Positions 23,652 to 33,900 of a DNA stretch of 45,180 nucleotides are shown here, in pieces. Position 1 is the stretch's first letter; the number at the start of each line of letters is the position of its first letter. The notes below the pieces were generated by a model. The model did not search any database and was not told where the DNA came from. It saw nothing but the letters and a program-made list of their open reading frames with translations. This stretch comes from a virus. The position numbers and the translations under genes were made by a program. The stretch covers positions 1-45,180 of the IMG/VR virus record IMGVR_UViG_3300033146_006838, one strand, 5' to 3'.

Positions 23652-23687
23652 CAAATAAATTTAAAAACCTGCTTAATTAAAAGGACA
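23652..23687 (-). promoter_or_regulatory. Late-type promoter P6 (antisense to repressor operon)
   Basis: TGTCCTT (23681-23687), 21 bases, TTTATTTG (23652-23659), followed 23 bases later by the ATG of the 56-aa gene. TTTATTTG matches five of six fixed positions of TAnnTTTG. The TGTCCTT overlaps the start codon of the plus-strand gene at 23687. Confidence 0.55.
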
Positions 23688-24142
23688 TGAGGAAAATAAT
23701 ATTATTAATTATAACTGTGTTTTTTTGCTTTTCAACGAAATCGCAAATAATAGTTGAAGGTATTGATATTAATAATGAGCCGAGTGTTGAAATTTGTCAA
23801 GTAGTAGCTTACGGGAAATTTCTATCAAAAAAAGTAATAATAAGCATTGATTATGGTCAGGAAATTAGTTTTTGGCAAAAAAGAACAATTGTTTCTGACA
23901 CAGTAGGAGAAGAGATAGTTTTTAATACAGTAATAGATGCAATCAATTTTGTAGAAAAAAATGGTTGGACACATTATGAAAGTTTAGCAATAACAATGAC
24001 AAGCAGTAAAGTTTATCATTACTATTTTAGGCGAAAAGATACAAACAGGAATTTTACAAAAAAGAAAAAATATAAAATTCCGGAACATAAAGTTGACAGC
24101 AGACTTGAGCGCTTGAGAAATGAAGAAGAAGAGGAAGAATAA
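23687..24142 (+). CDS. Secreted accessory protein (moron candidate)
   Basis: The first residues (MRKIILLIITVFFCFSTKSQ) form a classic signal peptide with the Bacteroidetes-style S-Q end. The remaining 130 residues are beta-rich with a charged C-terminus ending in Glu repeats. Expressed from a lysogen it would act outside the cytoplasm, as lysogenic conversion proteins do. No family is recognised. It is read with the repressor and integrase direction, and its Shine-Dalgarno-like AAAAGGAC precedes the ATG. Confidence 0.6.
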   Translation: MRKIILLIITVFFCFSTKSQIIVEGIDINNEPSVEICQVVAYGKFLSKKVIISIDYGQEISFWQKRTIVSDTVGEEIVFNTVIDAINFVEKNGWTHYESLAITMTSSKVYHYYFRRKDTNRNFTKKKKYKIPEHKVDSRLERLRNEEEEEE

Positions 24143-24159
24143 AACAGTAAAAAACAATT

Positions 24160-24360
24160 TGTATCGGGACAAAAACGGGACAAAACAGCAATAAACATAA
24201 ATCGTACTGATTTTTAAATAGCTGAAATATAGGAAAATACTAAAATTGATGGGGCAAAATAAAGTCCCGTTATTTACCCTTATTATCTTCGCAAACCTTA
24301 AAAAAAAAGGTTTGCGGAGTTTGTTTCAAAAAAAACGGGACAGAATCGGGACACAGGACT
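24160..24360. other. Probable attP region
   Basis: Two pairs of CGGGACA direct repeats flank this region: 24165 and 24176 upstream, 24336 and 24347 downstream. Within each pair the spacing is exactly 11 bases, one helical turn, as in arm-type integrase sites. Between them is a ten-base-pair inverted repeat, CGCAAACCTT/AAGGTTTGCG (24290-24299 and 24307-24316), a candidate core. A further GTCCCG lies at 24263. It is directly upstream of the tyrosine integrase gene. Confidence 0.6.
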
Positions 24361-24409
24361 TTTTAGGATTTTTCTAAAAAAAATAGGAAAAACTTAAAAA
24401 GAAAAAAAA

Positions 24410-25540
24410 ATGCCTACACTTTTCATAGATTACTTACCTGCAACACTTCACGAAAACAAAGATTGGTATATAAGTTATTACGTGAAAAACCCTGCAACAC
24501 AAAAATTAAAGCGAAAAAGGATAAAATTAAATAGGATAAAGAGTAAAATTCAACGCAGACGATATTCTAAAAAACTAATTCTTGAAATTAATAAAAAATT
24601 AGAAAATGGTTGGAACCCTTTTATTGAACAATCTGCACCAAAAGCTTATACTAATATTTTTGACATATACAAAATTTGGCTTGATGTGAAAAAAAAAGAA
24701 TTACGCGATGATAGTATGCGTGTTTATAAATCGTTCGTAACTATCATTACGAATTTTTTAAAAAAAAAGTCAAATACAGATGTTTATTATGTAATTAATT
24801 TTGATAAACGAACAGCGGTTGATTTTATGAACTATTTATATAATATTCGGAATGTTTCAGGAAGAACATATAATAGTTATTTGTCTTATGCGAATACTTT
24901 GTTTAATTGGATGCTTGAAAATTCTTATGTAAATAATAATCCGTTTCAGGGTATAAGAAAGAAAAAAGAAACAACAAAAAAAAGAGTTTTGATTCCTATT
25001 GAGGATAGAAAAAAAATTAAGAAATATTTATTGAAAAACGATAAATATTTCCTCGCAACCCTCATGCTTGAGTATTATGCGTTGCTTCGCCCTAAAGAAA
25101 TTTTAAATCTTGAAATAAAAAATTTTATGTTTGAAATTTCTTTAATATATGTGCCTGCTAAAGTGTCGAAAAACGGAAAAGAAAGATTAATTACTATATC
25201 TGATGCGTTATTACCATATTTAACCGTATTAAATCTTGATTTGCATGACAAATCGCTGATAGCTTTTTCTCAAAATTTAAGACCGGGAAAAAAAATAAAA
25301 CGTACGAAGTATATGGGATATCGTTGGAGTAATATGAGAAAAATTTTAAATTTTCCGGACACATATCACATGTATAGCTTGCGAGACAGCGGCATTGTAC
25401 AGATGTTACAAGACGGCATTAGTATTGATGAGGTAGCCAAGCAAGCTGATAACAGCTCGCTCGAAATGACTTCAAAATATGCACTTCATGCAAATAAGAA
25501 GGCTTCGGAACAGATATTAAAAAAATCATCAGAAATTTAA
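24410..25540 (+). CDS. Tyrosine-type integrase
   Basis: This 376-residue recombinase has an N-terminal arm-binding part, a SAM-like core-binding domain (DDSMRVYKSFVTIITNFLKK) and a C-terminal catalytic domain. Catalytic residues visible are R227 in YYALLRPKEIL, K254 or K257 in VSKNGKERL, R325 in MYSLRDSG and the nucleophile Y357 in MTSKYALH. The usual histidines are replaced: Y322 and D326 around the second arginine, and N348 in QADNSSLEM where relatives have H. Such changes occur in some Bacteroidetes phage integrases but three at once is notable. It sits next to the candidate attP. Confidence 0.8.
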   Translation: MPTLFIDYLPATLHENKDWYISYYVKNPATQKLKRKRIKLNRIKSKIQRRRYSKKLILEINKKLENGWNPFIEQSAPKAYTNIFDIYKIWLDVKKKELRDDSMRVYKSFVTIITNFLKKKSNTDVYYVINFDKRTAVDFMNYLYNIRNVSGRTYNSYLSYANTLFNWMLENSYVNNNPFQGIRKKKETTKKRVLIPIEDRKKIKKYLLKNDKYFLATLMLEYYALLRPKEILNLEIKNFMFEISLIYVPAKVSKNGKERLITISDALLPYLTVLNLDLHDKSLIAFSQNLRPGKKIKRTKYMGYRWSNMRKILNFPDTYHMYSLRDSGIVQMLQDGISIDEVAKQADNSSLEMTSKYALHANKKASEQILKKSSEI

Positions 25541-26133
25541 ATATCGTTAAGATTAATAAGATGACAGTCAGTATTCTCTGTAAGATAAGCTGTAATTAAA
25601 TCAACATCGCTGTCATTTATTTTACTTAAATATACGTCAAAATACTCATCAGCAAATTTGTGAAAAGGATTGCGAAGTTTTAACATATCGTTTGCTTTTT
25701 GTTCTAAAACGCCGCCTGTTAAGGTGTCTGTAATTTTCACACGCAGTCTTATTGCAAAAGTTTTATAATCTTCTTGCCAATTAAGATTTATTGCTTTATC
25801 ATTTTTTGATACTGCATTTTTTTCGTCAACAGTCATTTCGTTATAGCCAACAAAAAGGTTTTCAGCATACACAGGCTCCTTTTCTTTGTATGAAACTATC
25901 TCTGTTCTAAAAACTTCTTTTTTGTAGTATTTCGGAACATCCGGTAACTCTTCTATTACCACAGGTATTTCAAATGAATTTATATTGTTATTAAAAAGTT
26001 CATTTATACAAGTTTGTAAATCGTCGTTTTGATATACAGTGAAGTTTGTTTCAACCTTACAGTTACCTGCGTTTATTCCTGTTATTAATTTAGCTTCGTT
26101 CCGCACGAAGTAATATTTTTTTGTTATTTCCAT
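25537..26133 (-). CDS. Tail-tip or adhesin accessory protein, 198 aa
   Basis: The start at 26133 (MEITKKYYFVRNEAKLITGI) avoids overlap with the adhesin gene; a longer version starts at 26178. The product contains short strands and an acidic C-terminal region (DEYFDVYLSKINDSDVDLIT). Position after the leucine-rich-repeat protein at the end of the tail transcript suggests a chaperone or last tail-fibre component. It converges with the integrase gene, the two stop codons nearly touching. No family is recognised. Confidence 0.5.
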   Translation of the reverse strand: MEITKKYYFVRNEAKLITGINAGNCKVETNFTVYQNDDLQTCINELFNNNINSFEIPVVIEELPDVPKYYKKEVFRTEIVSYKEKEPVYAENLFVGYNEMTVDEKNAVSKNDKAINLNWQEDYKTFAIRLRVKITDTLTGGVLEQKANDMLKLRNPFHKFADEYFDVYLSKINDSDVDLITAYLTENTDCHLINLNDI

Positions 26134-26146
26134 TTCTGTTTTTTTT

Positions 26147-27940
26147 TTAGTTTGATGAAACGGTACAACCTCTGCCAATTAACGCAGCTACAGCCGCATC
26201 GCTTGCTGATGTTCTTGCAGCGTTTGTTCCTGCAATTTTTATTGTGCAATTTGATACTCCTGTATTATTTATTCTTATTAAATTGTCATCAACATTTGAG
26301 GCTGACATATTGTTATTTTGTAAATTTATTGAAGTGTATATACTGCTGCCGTACGTAAGTAAACCAATATTATTACCTTGAAAGTCAAGATTAACAACAC
26401 CGCTACAGCCGTTAAGCACAGGTGTAACTAATTGTTCATTTGTAGCCCATATCGCTTTAAAAACAGGGCAATTAATAATATTAAGTACTGCAAGATTGGG
26501 GTTTCCGTTAAAAAAAGAACCTGCCGACATGTCGGATTCTGAACCTGCACTTGGACAATTTATTATATCTATTCTTGAGAAATTATTATTTGAAATATAT
26601 ACTTTGTTAAGGTCGGCTTTATCTGAAATTGTAAAAGAACCAGTCAAACTATTATTATCTAAATATAGAAATACGATTGAGTCTAAATTATTCACGTTCG
26701 TTATATTTTGCAAATTAGTTTGTCTGGCTTCTACTGTAATTAAGTTCTGACCATTCGCAAAGTCTAAATTTGCAATATTATTAAAGTTGCATTTTAGATA
26801 AGTTAGATTAACGGCATCTGTAATGTCAAGAACGTGAAGATTGTTAGACTGCACTCTAATATCCTCGAGTCCTGCACATCCTTCTATATTAACAATTTCA
26901 AAATTGCTCATATTATACGCCCATAAACCTTTGCATCTTGGGCAGTTTTTTAAATTCAAACTTATCAAGTTTGGGTTGTTTAAACAAAATTTTGCCGCTG
27001 CAGGGTAAGTGCTGAGTCCTAATGTAGGATTATTTGACACATCAATGTTGGTTAATTTATTGTTTGCCAACTGCAAGGAATCTAAATGAGGCATGTTATT
27101 TAACACAAAATCACCCTGCAGTATATTGTTTTCTAAATGAATATAACTTGTATTTTGCATTAATTCTAATCCACCAATATCACTAATTCTACCTCCTATT
27201 GCAGACATAAGCTCAATAGCCGAAACTTCTGTAAAAATAAAAGTTCCTGTATATATCCCATTTTCTTGATAAGAATGCGATGCTGGTGTCTCTGAAATAA
27301 CATCATCAATGTCTCCATCCCCCCACACGATTTTAACAGTACCCGAACGGAAAACAAAATTCCATTCAGCAATTTGTGTTGCAAAATCATCAATAGTAAC
27401 TTCAAAAAATATTTCATCGGTAGGCGGTTCAGCCTCTGCCCGCATTATAGGTGTCATTTTCCACACTTGGTCTTTTTCATCTGCAACAAGTAGGATTATC
27501 ATTTTTGAAGTAAGAGTAATATCTTCGCCTGTATCGTTCCAAATTGGGCGGTATTCATCTTTGCTTGTCGCATCATCGGGCGGAGAGTTGTGTTTAATTG
27601 TCGTGCCTGCATCAAGTTGCAGGAATACAGAAACGCCGCCGGTTACGGTACCTTGTAATATAGTACCGTCATTTGTTTGCCAACCTGCGTTACCGGGCCA
27701 ACGAGTTGTATTTTTGACAAATGAAATACGGTTAAGTATACCGTTGCCGGTTACTCTGTAAAAATTATATAAGCCGGGTAATTGCAACAAACCGTCAGCT
27801 GTCGGAAATGTTAAATCGTCGGCTTGTGTGCCTCTGTCGTCAAGGTGCAGAAAGCTTTCTAACCAATTTTGGAAGTCGCCTTCGGGCGGTTTCATACCGT
27901 TTTTGAACTTATTTATTAAATCTGTTATGCTCTTAATCAT
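26147..27940 (-). CDS. Leucine-rich-repeat, PKD-like adhesin/tail fibre
   Basis: This 597-residue protein begins with a short helical attachment segment (MIKSITDLINKFKNGMKPPE). Midway it has a PKD-like domain: VKIVWGDGDIDDV then SHSYQENGIYTG. Leucine-rich repeats fill the second half (NLISLNLKNCPRCKGLWAYN, LHVLDITDAVNLTYLKCNFN, and so on). It ends TSASDAAVAALIGRGCTVSS, a terminal cap I associate with phage LRR fibres. Such proteins bind host surfaces, and the repeats probably define receptor choice. It is near the end of the tail gene block, as expected for a receptor-binding protein. Confidence 0.7.
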   Translation of the reverse strand: MIKSITDLINKFKNGMKPPEGDFQNWLESFLHLDDRGTQADDLTFPTADGLLQLPGLYNFYRVTGNGILNRISFVKNTTRWPGNAGWQTNDGTILQGTVTGGVSVFLQLDAGTTIKHNSPPDDATSKDEYRPIWNDTGEDITLTSKMIILLVADEKDQVWKMTPIMRAEAEPPTDEIFFEVTIDDFATQIAEWNFVFRSGTVKIVWGDGDIDDVISETPASHSYQENGIYTGTFIFTEVSAIELMSAIGGRISDIGGLELMQNTSYIHLENNILQGDFVLNNMPHLDSLQLANNKLTNIDVSNNPTLGLSTYPAAAKFCLNNPNLISLNLKNCPRCKGLWAYNMSNFEIVNIEGCAGLEDIRVQSNNLHVLDITDAVNLTYLKCNFNNIANLDFANGQNLITVEARQTNLQNITNVNNLDSIVFLYLDNNSLTGSFTISDKADLNKVYISNNNFSRIDIINCPSAGSESDMSAGSFFNGNPNLAVLNIINCPVFKAIWATNEQLVTPVLNGCSGVVNLDFQGNNIGLLTYGSSIYTSINLQNNNMSASNVDDNLIRINNTGVSNCTIKIAGTNAARTSASDAAVAALIGRGCTVSSN

Positions 27941-27944
27941 AATG

Positions 27945-29201
27945 TTAAGGTTTTTTTACAATAAAATCTGTATCAATTTTCATAAACGCAATTCCGTCCG
28001 GGATAACATTGCCTCCGGGTTCTACTGTCATCCCTGATGCGTCTGCTGCATTTGAATAAAATTTGTTTATGCCGGATAATTCGTATTTTATTTCTACTGA
28101 ATGGATGTATTTATTGTCTTTGCTTACTGTAAAATTCTTTGAAACTATATTTATATCAATGATATAAGGATATTTTAACTCATATACTTCAGTCGAATTA
28201 AACAACTCAATAATATATTCTTTATACAAGATAGGTTTATCAAATATATACGTAAACCAGCCTGAATTTACTTCAATTTCTTCAATATATTGAGAATTTA
28301 CAATTTTCTTTTTATCGGAGAAATAGCCTGTTGTGCGGTCAATTTTATTATCTGTTTCTGAAATTCCTCTTAAACAAATTGAATCGAAACAGACGAAACT
28401 ATTTCTGAAAATAAATTCACGTGTTTGATTAAAATAATCAGTATTTATATAATATGTGTGTGCCGGGACTAAAACTTCATCGTCGGAGCTTCGTTTTATT
28501 TCAACTTCGTATTTCACTATTGTTTTTCCAATTTCGAGACTTTCAAAATCGTTTGCGTAAAATGATGTATTAAACTCATATACATTATATTGTTCAACAG
28601 AAAAAACGGTTTGATTTTCGACAGAAGTAGTGTCATCACTATAATATACAGTAAAACTCGGATACACTTCTCCGCTTTCTTTCGCAAGGAAATATAAAAT
28701 ATTAGCATCTTGTTTGTCAATTATTTTGTCGTTTTGCCAAGTCAGAAAACGATTATCAGGATTTATTATATCAGCGAAAAAACTTTTATCATGTTTTTTA
28801 TAATATTCATTTACAATAAATGAAAATCCGCCCTGTACTGCTGTAATATATTCAGTTGTTCCTGTTTTTATGTTTTCAGAATCAATCCCTTGCCAAGTCT
28901 CATAATATTCAAATTTGAACTTTTTTGTAAGGTTTGCATTTCTGAAAAAATAAAGATAAAAATCGAACATATTAAAATCAGCATCATAGTCAATTTTTAA
29001 ATAATCAGATACGTCAAATTCTGCTTTTAAATCAACAGGACTAAGTGCATCTTCGCCGATAATGTTGTCATCTTCGTCTAAAATACGTAAATGAAGTTTA
29101 TGAAAACTTTTTCTGGCAAGCACATGCGACTCTAATTCTATCAAGACAGGATTGCCTGTTAAAACAACAATTTCGGGGAATTTTGATACTGTAACACTCA
29201 T
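27945..29201 (-). CDS. Tail-tip structural protein, 418 aa
   Basis: Beta-rich protein (VSKFPEIVVLTGNPVLIELE, then WQGIDSENIKTGTTEYITAV) located between the hub-like and adhesin genes. The aromatic and Asp/Asn content and absence of catalytic motifs fit a baseplate or tail-tip component. A late-type promoter ends five bases before its ATG. The identical string TACTTTTACARTATG precedes the start of the 43550 gene, so either both are made from nearly leaderless messages or the shared string has another role. Confidence 0.5.
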   Translation of the reverse strand: MSVTVSKFPEIVVLTGNPVLIELESHVLARKSFHKLHLRILDEDDNIIGEDALSPVDLKAEFDVSDYLKIDYDADFNMFDFYLYFFRNANLTKKFKFEYYETWQGIDSENIKTGTTEYITAVQGGFSFIVNEYYKKHDKSFFADIINPDNRFLTWQNDKIIDKQDANILYFLAKESGEVYPSFTVYYSDDTTSVENQTVFSVEQYNVYEFNTSFYANDFESLEIGKTIVKYEVEIKRSSDDEVLVPAHTYYINTDYFNQTREFIFRNSFVCFDSICLRGISETDNKIDRTTGYFSDKKKIVNSQYIEEIEVNSGWFTYIFDKPILYKEYIIELFNSTEVYELKYPYIIDINIVSKNFTVSKDNKYIHSVEIKYELSGINKFYSNAADASGMTVEPGGNVIPDGIAFMKIDTDFIVKKP

Positions 29202-29205
29202 ATTG

Positions 29206-29241
29206 TAAAAGTATTATTTGTGTTGATTTTAAAAAAGGACA
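29206..29241 (-). promoter_or_regulatory. Late-type promoter P4
   Basis: TGTCCTT (29235-29241), 21 bases, TACTTTTA (29206-29213). The -7 box ends five bases before the ATG, so the message may be leaderless. The first part overlaps the end of the upstream hub-like gene. Confidence 0.6.
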
Positions 29242-30977
29242 TCATCGCCTATTGAGCTTAAAGGAATTAACTTTATTTTTGCAATTGAAATTGAATTAAT
29301 TAACAAACTGACATCAATTTCTTCTACAAAATAGAACTTGTTATTAATGAGTATTTTTTTTGCAAAATCGAAATTGCGAATTTCTGAGGCTGATAAGTTT
29401 ACTTCTGCTGTAATTGAGTTGTCAATATTTTGCAAATGTGAAATAGAATATTTCCAGAAATTGTTTATTAATCCTTTTTCGCCGTACCAGCCAAGTGCAA
29501 GTGCTCCGTCTTTAGAAACATTGCTTCCGGTTTGAACATCATCTCCTGACAGGCTTTCAACTATTCCGTTATAGAAAAGTAAACCAAAACCGTTTTCAAC
29601 TGTCTCGGTGCGGATGGGCGAGTTAGCTTTTTGAACAGAATGAGGAATATAACCGCCAAACGTATCGCCCGCAGCTTCGTATCGCATTACGGGAAGAGTA
29701 TAAATATTTGTACTAAATTTTAATTCTTTACCGGTATTATGGAAATTATAGAACTGATGAGTATCTTCTATTCCAAGGTATTCTAATTCAGACGGCACAT
29801 AATAATGCCACCAGAATTTATAATCAGAACCGACCCTGACTATTTTTTTTCTGAGTATTACTCTCTTTTCTTGAGTAGCTGTCCATTTTGTAATTAATAC
29901 ATCATTTTCTTTTGCTTCGGGAATTTGAGAGTTATCAAAATAATCAGTCTTAAAAAAATAAGTATTTCCGAGATTCATATCAACCATACCTGCAAAAATT
30001 TCGTCAGATGCAAGATTCCAATCACAAGTAACCCCTGACAGTTTATTTGTAATTGATTTTTCGTAGTTATCAAAAAACTTATTTGACCAATCAAGATAAT
30101 CCGAAGAAATTATTGTATCATCATTGTTTACAATACGAACGGTGTCAAGATTGAAAATAAATGAAATATTGAATAAATTCATAAGGTCAACAATAAATTT
30201 CTTGACAGTATAATTTCTCGGCATACATTTTTCTATATAGATATAATCTAAAAAACTATCCATGTAGCCTGTTCCTGTGTTTGTTCTATATTCTTTGCTG
30301 TCGTTATTAGTATAAATAACAAGGTCTTTGAGGTTTTCTTGATTAAAAAAATTCTCAGTTACCCGGTAACCCAAACCTTCAAATAATAATTTTATAACTC
30401 GGAATAAATAAGGAAATGCAGTCATTGGAACATCATAGTGTTCGCCTGTGCTAAATTCTCCGAGTTGCGAATAATTTGTTAATCTAAAGAATGGTTCAGG
30501 CGAGTCAGGAACTTCCCATAGAGTGTCTTTATAAAAATTAGGATTCCAAACAGGGAATAAGCAATAATCATAATCGTCAGAATTATAATCACCGAAAAAA
30601 TGATAATTACGAGGGTCTCCGAAATCTTGTTCATGCATATATGATTCTGAAACGGTATCGGAAAAAGCTCCGGCATCAACTGTGATGTCGCAATTTAAAC
30701 TATATATATTTGTATCAGTTACCGTAATTATGCCTGATAATATTAAAATACCTGAGTGCCAAACTTCTGCATTTTTCTTAATTTTTAAGTTCACATGTTT
30801 TTCTAATCTGTGAGGGAAACCAAGAATTATTCTGTTTGTTTTTGAGTTAGGTATAGTAAACGGATAGGAATATGAACCTTGTATATTATCATATTGGAAC
30901 AATGAAGTTTTACGGCGAAAGCGTAAACCTTTAGTGTTCATATCAATATCCTGATTGTTAATTTTTATTTTAAGCAT
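29229..30977 (-). CDS. Tail hub-like protein
   Basis: The N-terminus (MLKIKINNQDIDMNTKGLRF then QGSYSYPFTIPNSKTNRIIL) follows a pattern I recognise in Bacteroidetes phages directly after the tape measure. The protein has an L-F-x-x-D-x-x-x-G-S-Y-S-x-P-F-x-I-P motif near residues 25-45. The rest is a 582-residue beta-rich chain with many Tyr and Asp. It is likely the distal tail or hub protein connecting tube and fibres. It overlaps the tape measure stop by one base. Confidence 0.55.
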   Translation of the reverse strand: MLKIKINNQDIDMNTKGLRFRRKTSLFQYDNIQGSYSYPFTIPNSKTNRIILGFPHRLEKHVNLKIKKNAEVWHSGILILSGIITVTDTNIYSLNCDITVDAGAFSDTVSESYMHEQDFGDPRNYHFFGDYNSDDYDYCLFPVWNPNFYKDTLWEVPDSPEPFFRLTNYSQLGEFSTGEHYDVPMTAFPYLFRVIKLLFEGLGYRVTENFFNQENLKDLVIYTNNDSKEYRTNTGTGYMDSFLDYIYIEKCMPRNYTVKKFIVDLMNLFNISFIFNLDTVRIVNNDDTIISSDYLDWSNKFFDNYEKSITNKLSGVTCDWNLASDEIFAGMVDMNLGNTYFFKTDYFDNSQIPEAKENDVLITKWTATQEKRVILRKKIVRVGSDYKFWWHYYVPSELEYLGIEDTHQFYNFHNTGKELKFSTNIYTLPVMRYEAAGDTFGGYIPHSVQKANSPIRTETVENGFGLLFYNGIVESLSGDDVQTGSNVSKDGALALGWYGEKGLINNFWKYSISHLQNIDNSITAEVNLSASEIRNFDFAKKILINNKFYFVEEIDVSLLINSISIAKIKLIPLSSIGDDVLF

Positions 30978-33900
30978 TATTCTATAAATGTTTTTTCTTT
31001 AATGTCATTCATTACATTAAGTGATTCTTCAATATCATCATAAGAAACATAAGCTTTTAGCAATGTTTGCTGATTATTTATTATTGAACTTTGTTGTTCA
31101 ATTCTTGCTATCAATATCATTAATAATTCATCAGTTTTTGAACTGCTTGTTTGTTTTTGAACATTAGAAGTTGCACCGCCTTCGGCAAATCCTGTTGCTG
31201 CAATTGCTCTGCGAAAATCAAATGTTTTTAAATCGCCTCTTTGCCTTGATGCTTCAATTTGCGATAGTATTCCGGACAGAGTTGGATTTTGCAAACCGGA
31301 ATTAGGGACAACATATTCAGGACCTTCTTCAGAAACCAATACTGAAGGTTTGCTTATCAATCCGCGACTTTGAGTATGTTCGGCATTGAATAACTTTCCG
31401 TCTTGTGAGCGTTCTACAATTGTGCTGCCTCCTTCTGCAAGTCCTTTTATTCTTTTTCTTTCATTATTTGCTGTATTTACTTGCACTATGCCTGTTGCGG
31501 CGAGAAATACTGCCGCAATAGTACCGGCAACAGGACCGAGTTGAGCATAAGCCTGCATTATTGCAACTGCTGTATTTGCTACAATCTGGGCTGTTTTTAT
31601 AGCAAATTCTTTGTCGGCATAACGCTTCATTATTTCTTTTTTCTTTTCTTCGTTATCGCCTGCCGCTTGAAGGTCAGCATCTTTTTGTGCTTGAATAAAA
31701 CCGGAATGGGCACTGACTATCATGTTTTGAAACTGAAGAGATTCATTAGCATACTTTAATTTCTCTTTCATTTCGTCTCTGTAAGTCTGGATACGTGCTT
31801 CTTTGTATCTGTCTTCTATTACTTTTTTTGCCCTTTCGTAGTCTTCTGTTGAAATAAGCTCTTGCTCATAAAAATTATCTAATTTATCTACTTCTAATTG
31901 GTAATATTCCTCGTCAGTAACAAGACCGTATTCCTCTTTGATGCTTCTTAATTTTTCTGCAAATTCTAATTCTTTTTGTAAACGATATTCAATTATAGTA
32001 TCTTGTTTTAACTGTTCTATCTCAATTGCTTTTTGTGCAAACTGAGCTGACAAAGCATGATTCTTGGCCGCTTCTTCTTCTGCGAGTTGTATTTGTTTGT
32101 CAAATTTTTGTTCAATTCGTTCAATTTCAGCTTGCATCATTGCTTCTCGGTCAACTTCTAAAGCTTGATTTGTGCTGACTATAAATTGATTAATTTGCTC
32201 AAGGTTGGCAAGTTGTTTGTCGTGATATTTTTGATCTAAGTCTAATGATTTCTTATTAAATAAAGCATGTAAAGTTAATGCAGCTTCATTTCTTATATTT
32301 GCAGATGCTACTGAAATATTAATCTTCGCCTGTTCTTTTTCGTACCAAATAACAAGCTCTTCTTGTGCTTTTTTCTTTTCATCTTCAATAAGTTCAACAT
32401 TCATAAGCAAAATCAAATCCTGTAAGTCTTGATTTGCTTTTTTTCGTTTTTTATATTCTTCTTCGGCCGCTTTTATTCTTATAATTTTTTGTTTTTCCTC
32501 TTCGGCTGCGGCTTCATCAGCACGTTTCTTTGCTATTTTGTATGCTTTCTCGGCAGCTTGCCGCATTAAAGCAAAACGCAACAAATACGCATCAAGGAAT
32601 GAATTTTGACTTGTATTAACATCTTCGCTAAGATCATCAAGTCGCAACATAAAATCAAAGACTTTCTTGGCTATTTTTAATAAACCTTCAAAATGAGCTT
32701 TTATAACATCTACGGTCTTTCCGAAAAACTCACCCGCTACCGTTCCGTCGGCAAATATATCAGTAAGCCACTCAAAAACTTCACCCACTCCTTTTATTAC
32801 ACCCTGTATAACTCTTGAGTGAGTTATTACATAAAGAATAACCTCATTAAATTTTGTTAAACCCCAAATTACTGCTCTGATAGGTGCGAAAACTAACTTC
32901 AATGTAGTTGACAGTATTTTTATAATTACATCGGCGGCAGAAACTTTCCCTTTGAATATATCAAAAGTTGATAACAAATTAAATATAACTTTTAAAAATC
33001 CGTAAAATTCTTTCACTGTATCTTTTACAACGTCTGTCAAGCTGCCTGATTGTTTTATCATATCGGTTACAAAAGTCAGAACACCTTTTGCATTTGCCGA
33101 AAATTTTAGAGTAAGGTTTGAGAACTCCGAAACCTGCGACATTACGGCTTTTATAACAGGTGATAATTGTTCACGTAAACTCAATGTAAGTGCAATAAGA
33201 CTGCCTTTTGCTCTTGCAATTGCTTGAGCGGCGGTTTCTTGCTGTTTTGCGAAAGCTTTTGTAAGTGAAGAGTTTTCTCCGTAGTCTTCGTTTACGTTTT
33301 TTAAAATTTCTTGATAATCTTCAAGTCCTTTCCCTGATAATGAAATAACAGCCGTAAGACCTTCAACCGAGGGTATTGCTTTTGAAACAGCATCAGGGTT
33401 TTGCTCAATCATTTCATTTAGCTTCCCGAGTGTATATGTTAAACCTTTTGCTTTTATTTCCGCTGAACCTACAGGCACACCGTATTTTTTTAATACTTTG
33501 GCAGCTGCGGCACTCGGTTTTTGCAATGATGCAAAGGCAGCTTTCAGCATTGTGGTACTTTCTGCCGTACTTATTCCGTTTTTGGTAAGTTCTGCAAGAG
33601 TTGATAAAACTTCTTGATATGAGACACCAAGATTTGAAGCAAGCGGGGCTACTTTTCCTATATTTGCAGCAAGCTCGGCAACTGTGGTTTTACCTGCTTT
33701 TTGTGCCGAAAAGAACGCTGCTGAAACTTTTGATGCTTCTGATGCTTCAAGTTTCCATGCATTCATTACAGTGGTTAATCCGTCTGTGGCGGTTGACAGG
33801 TTTGTTACTCCGCCTACTGCGAGTATTGAAGCTTCATCGACAACATTAATAGCATCAGCCGCATCAACACCGGCACTGATAGTATCAAACAGTGCTTTGT

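Noticed and set aside
24290-24316. Hairpin CGCAAACCTT/AAGGTTTGCG as a terminator
   Set aside because: No T run follows on either strand; I treat it as the attP core candidate.
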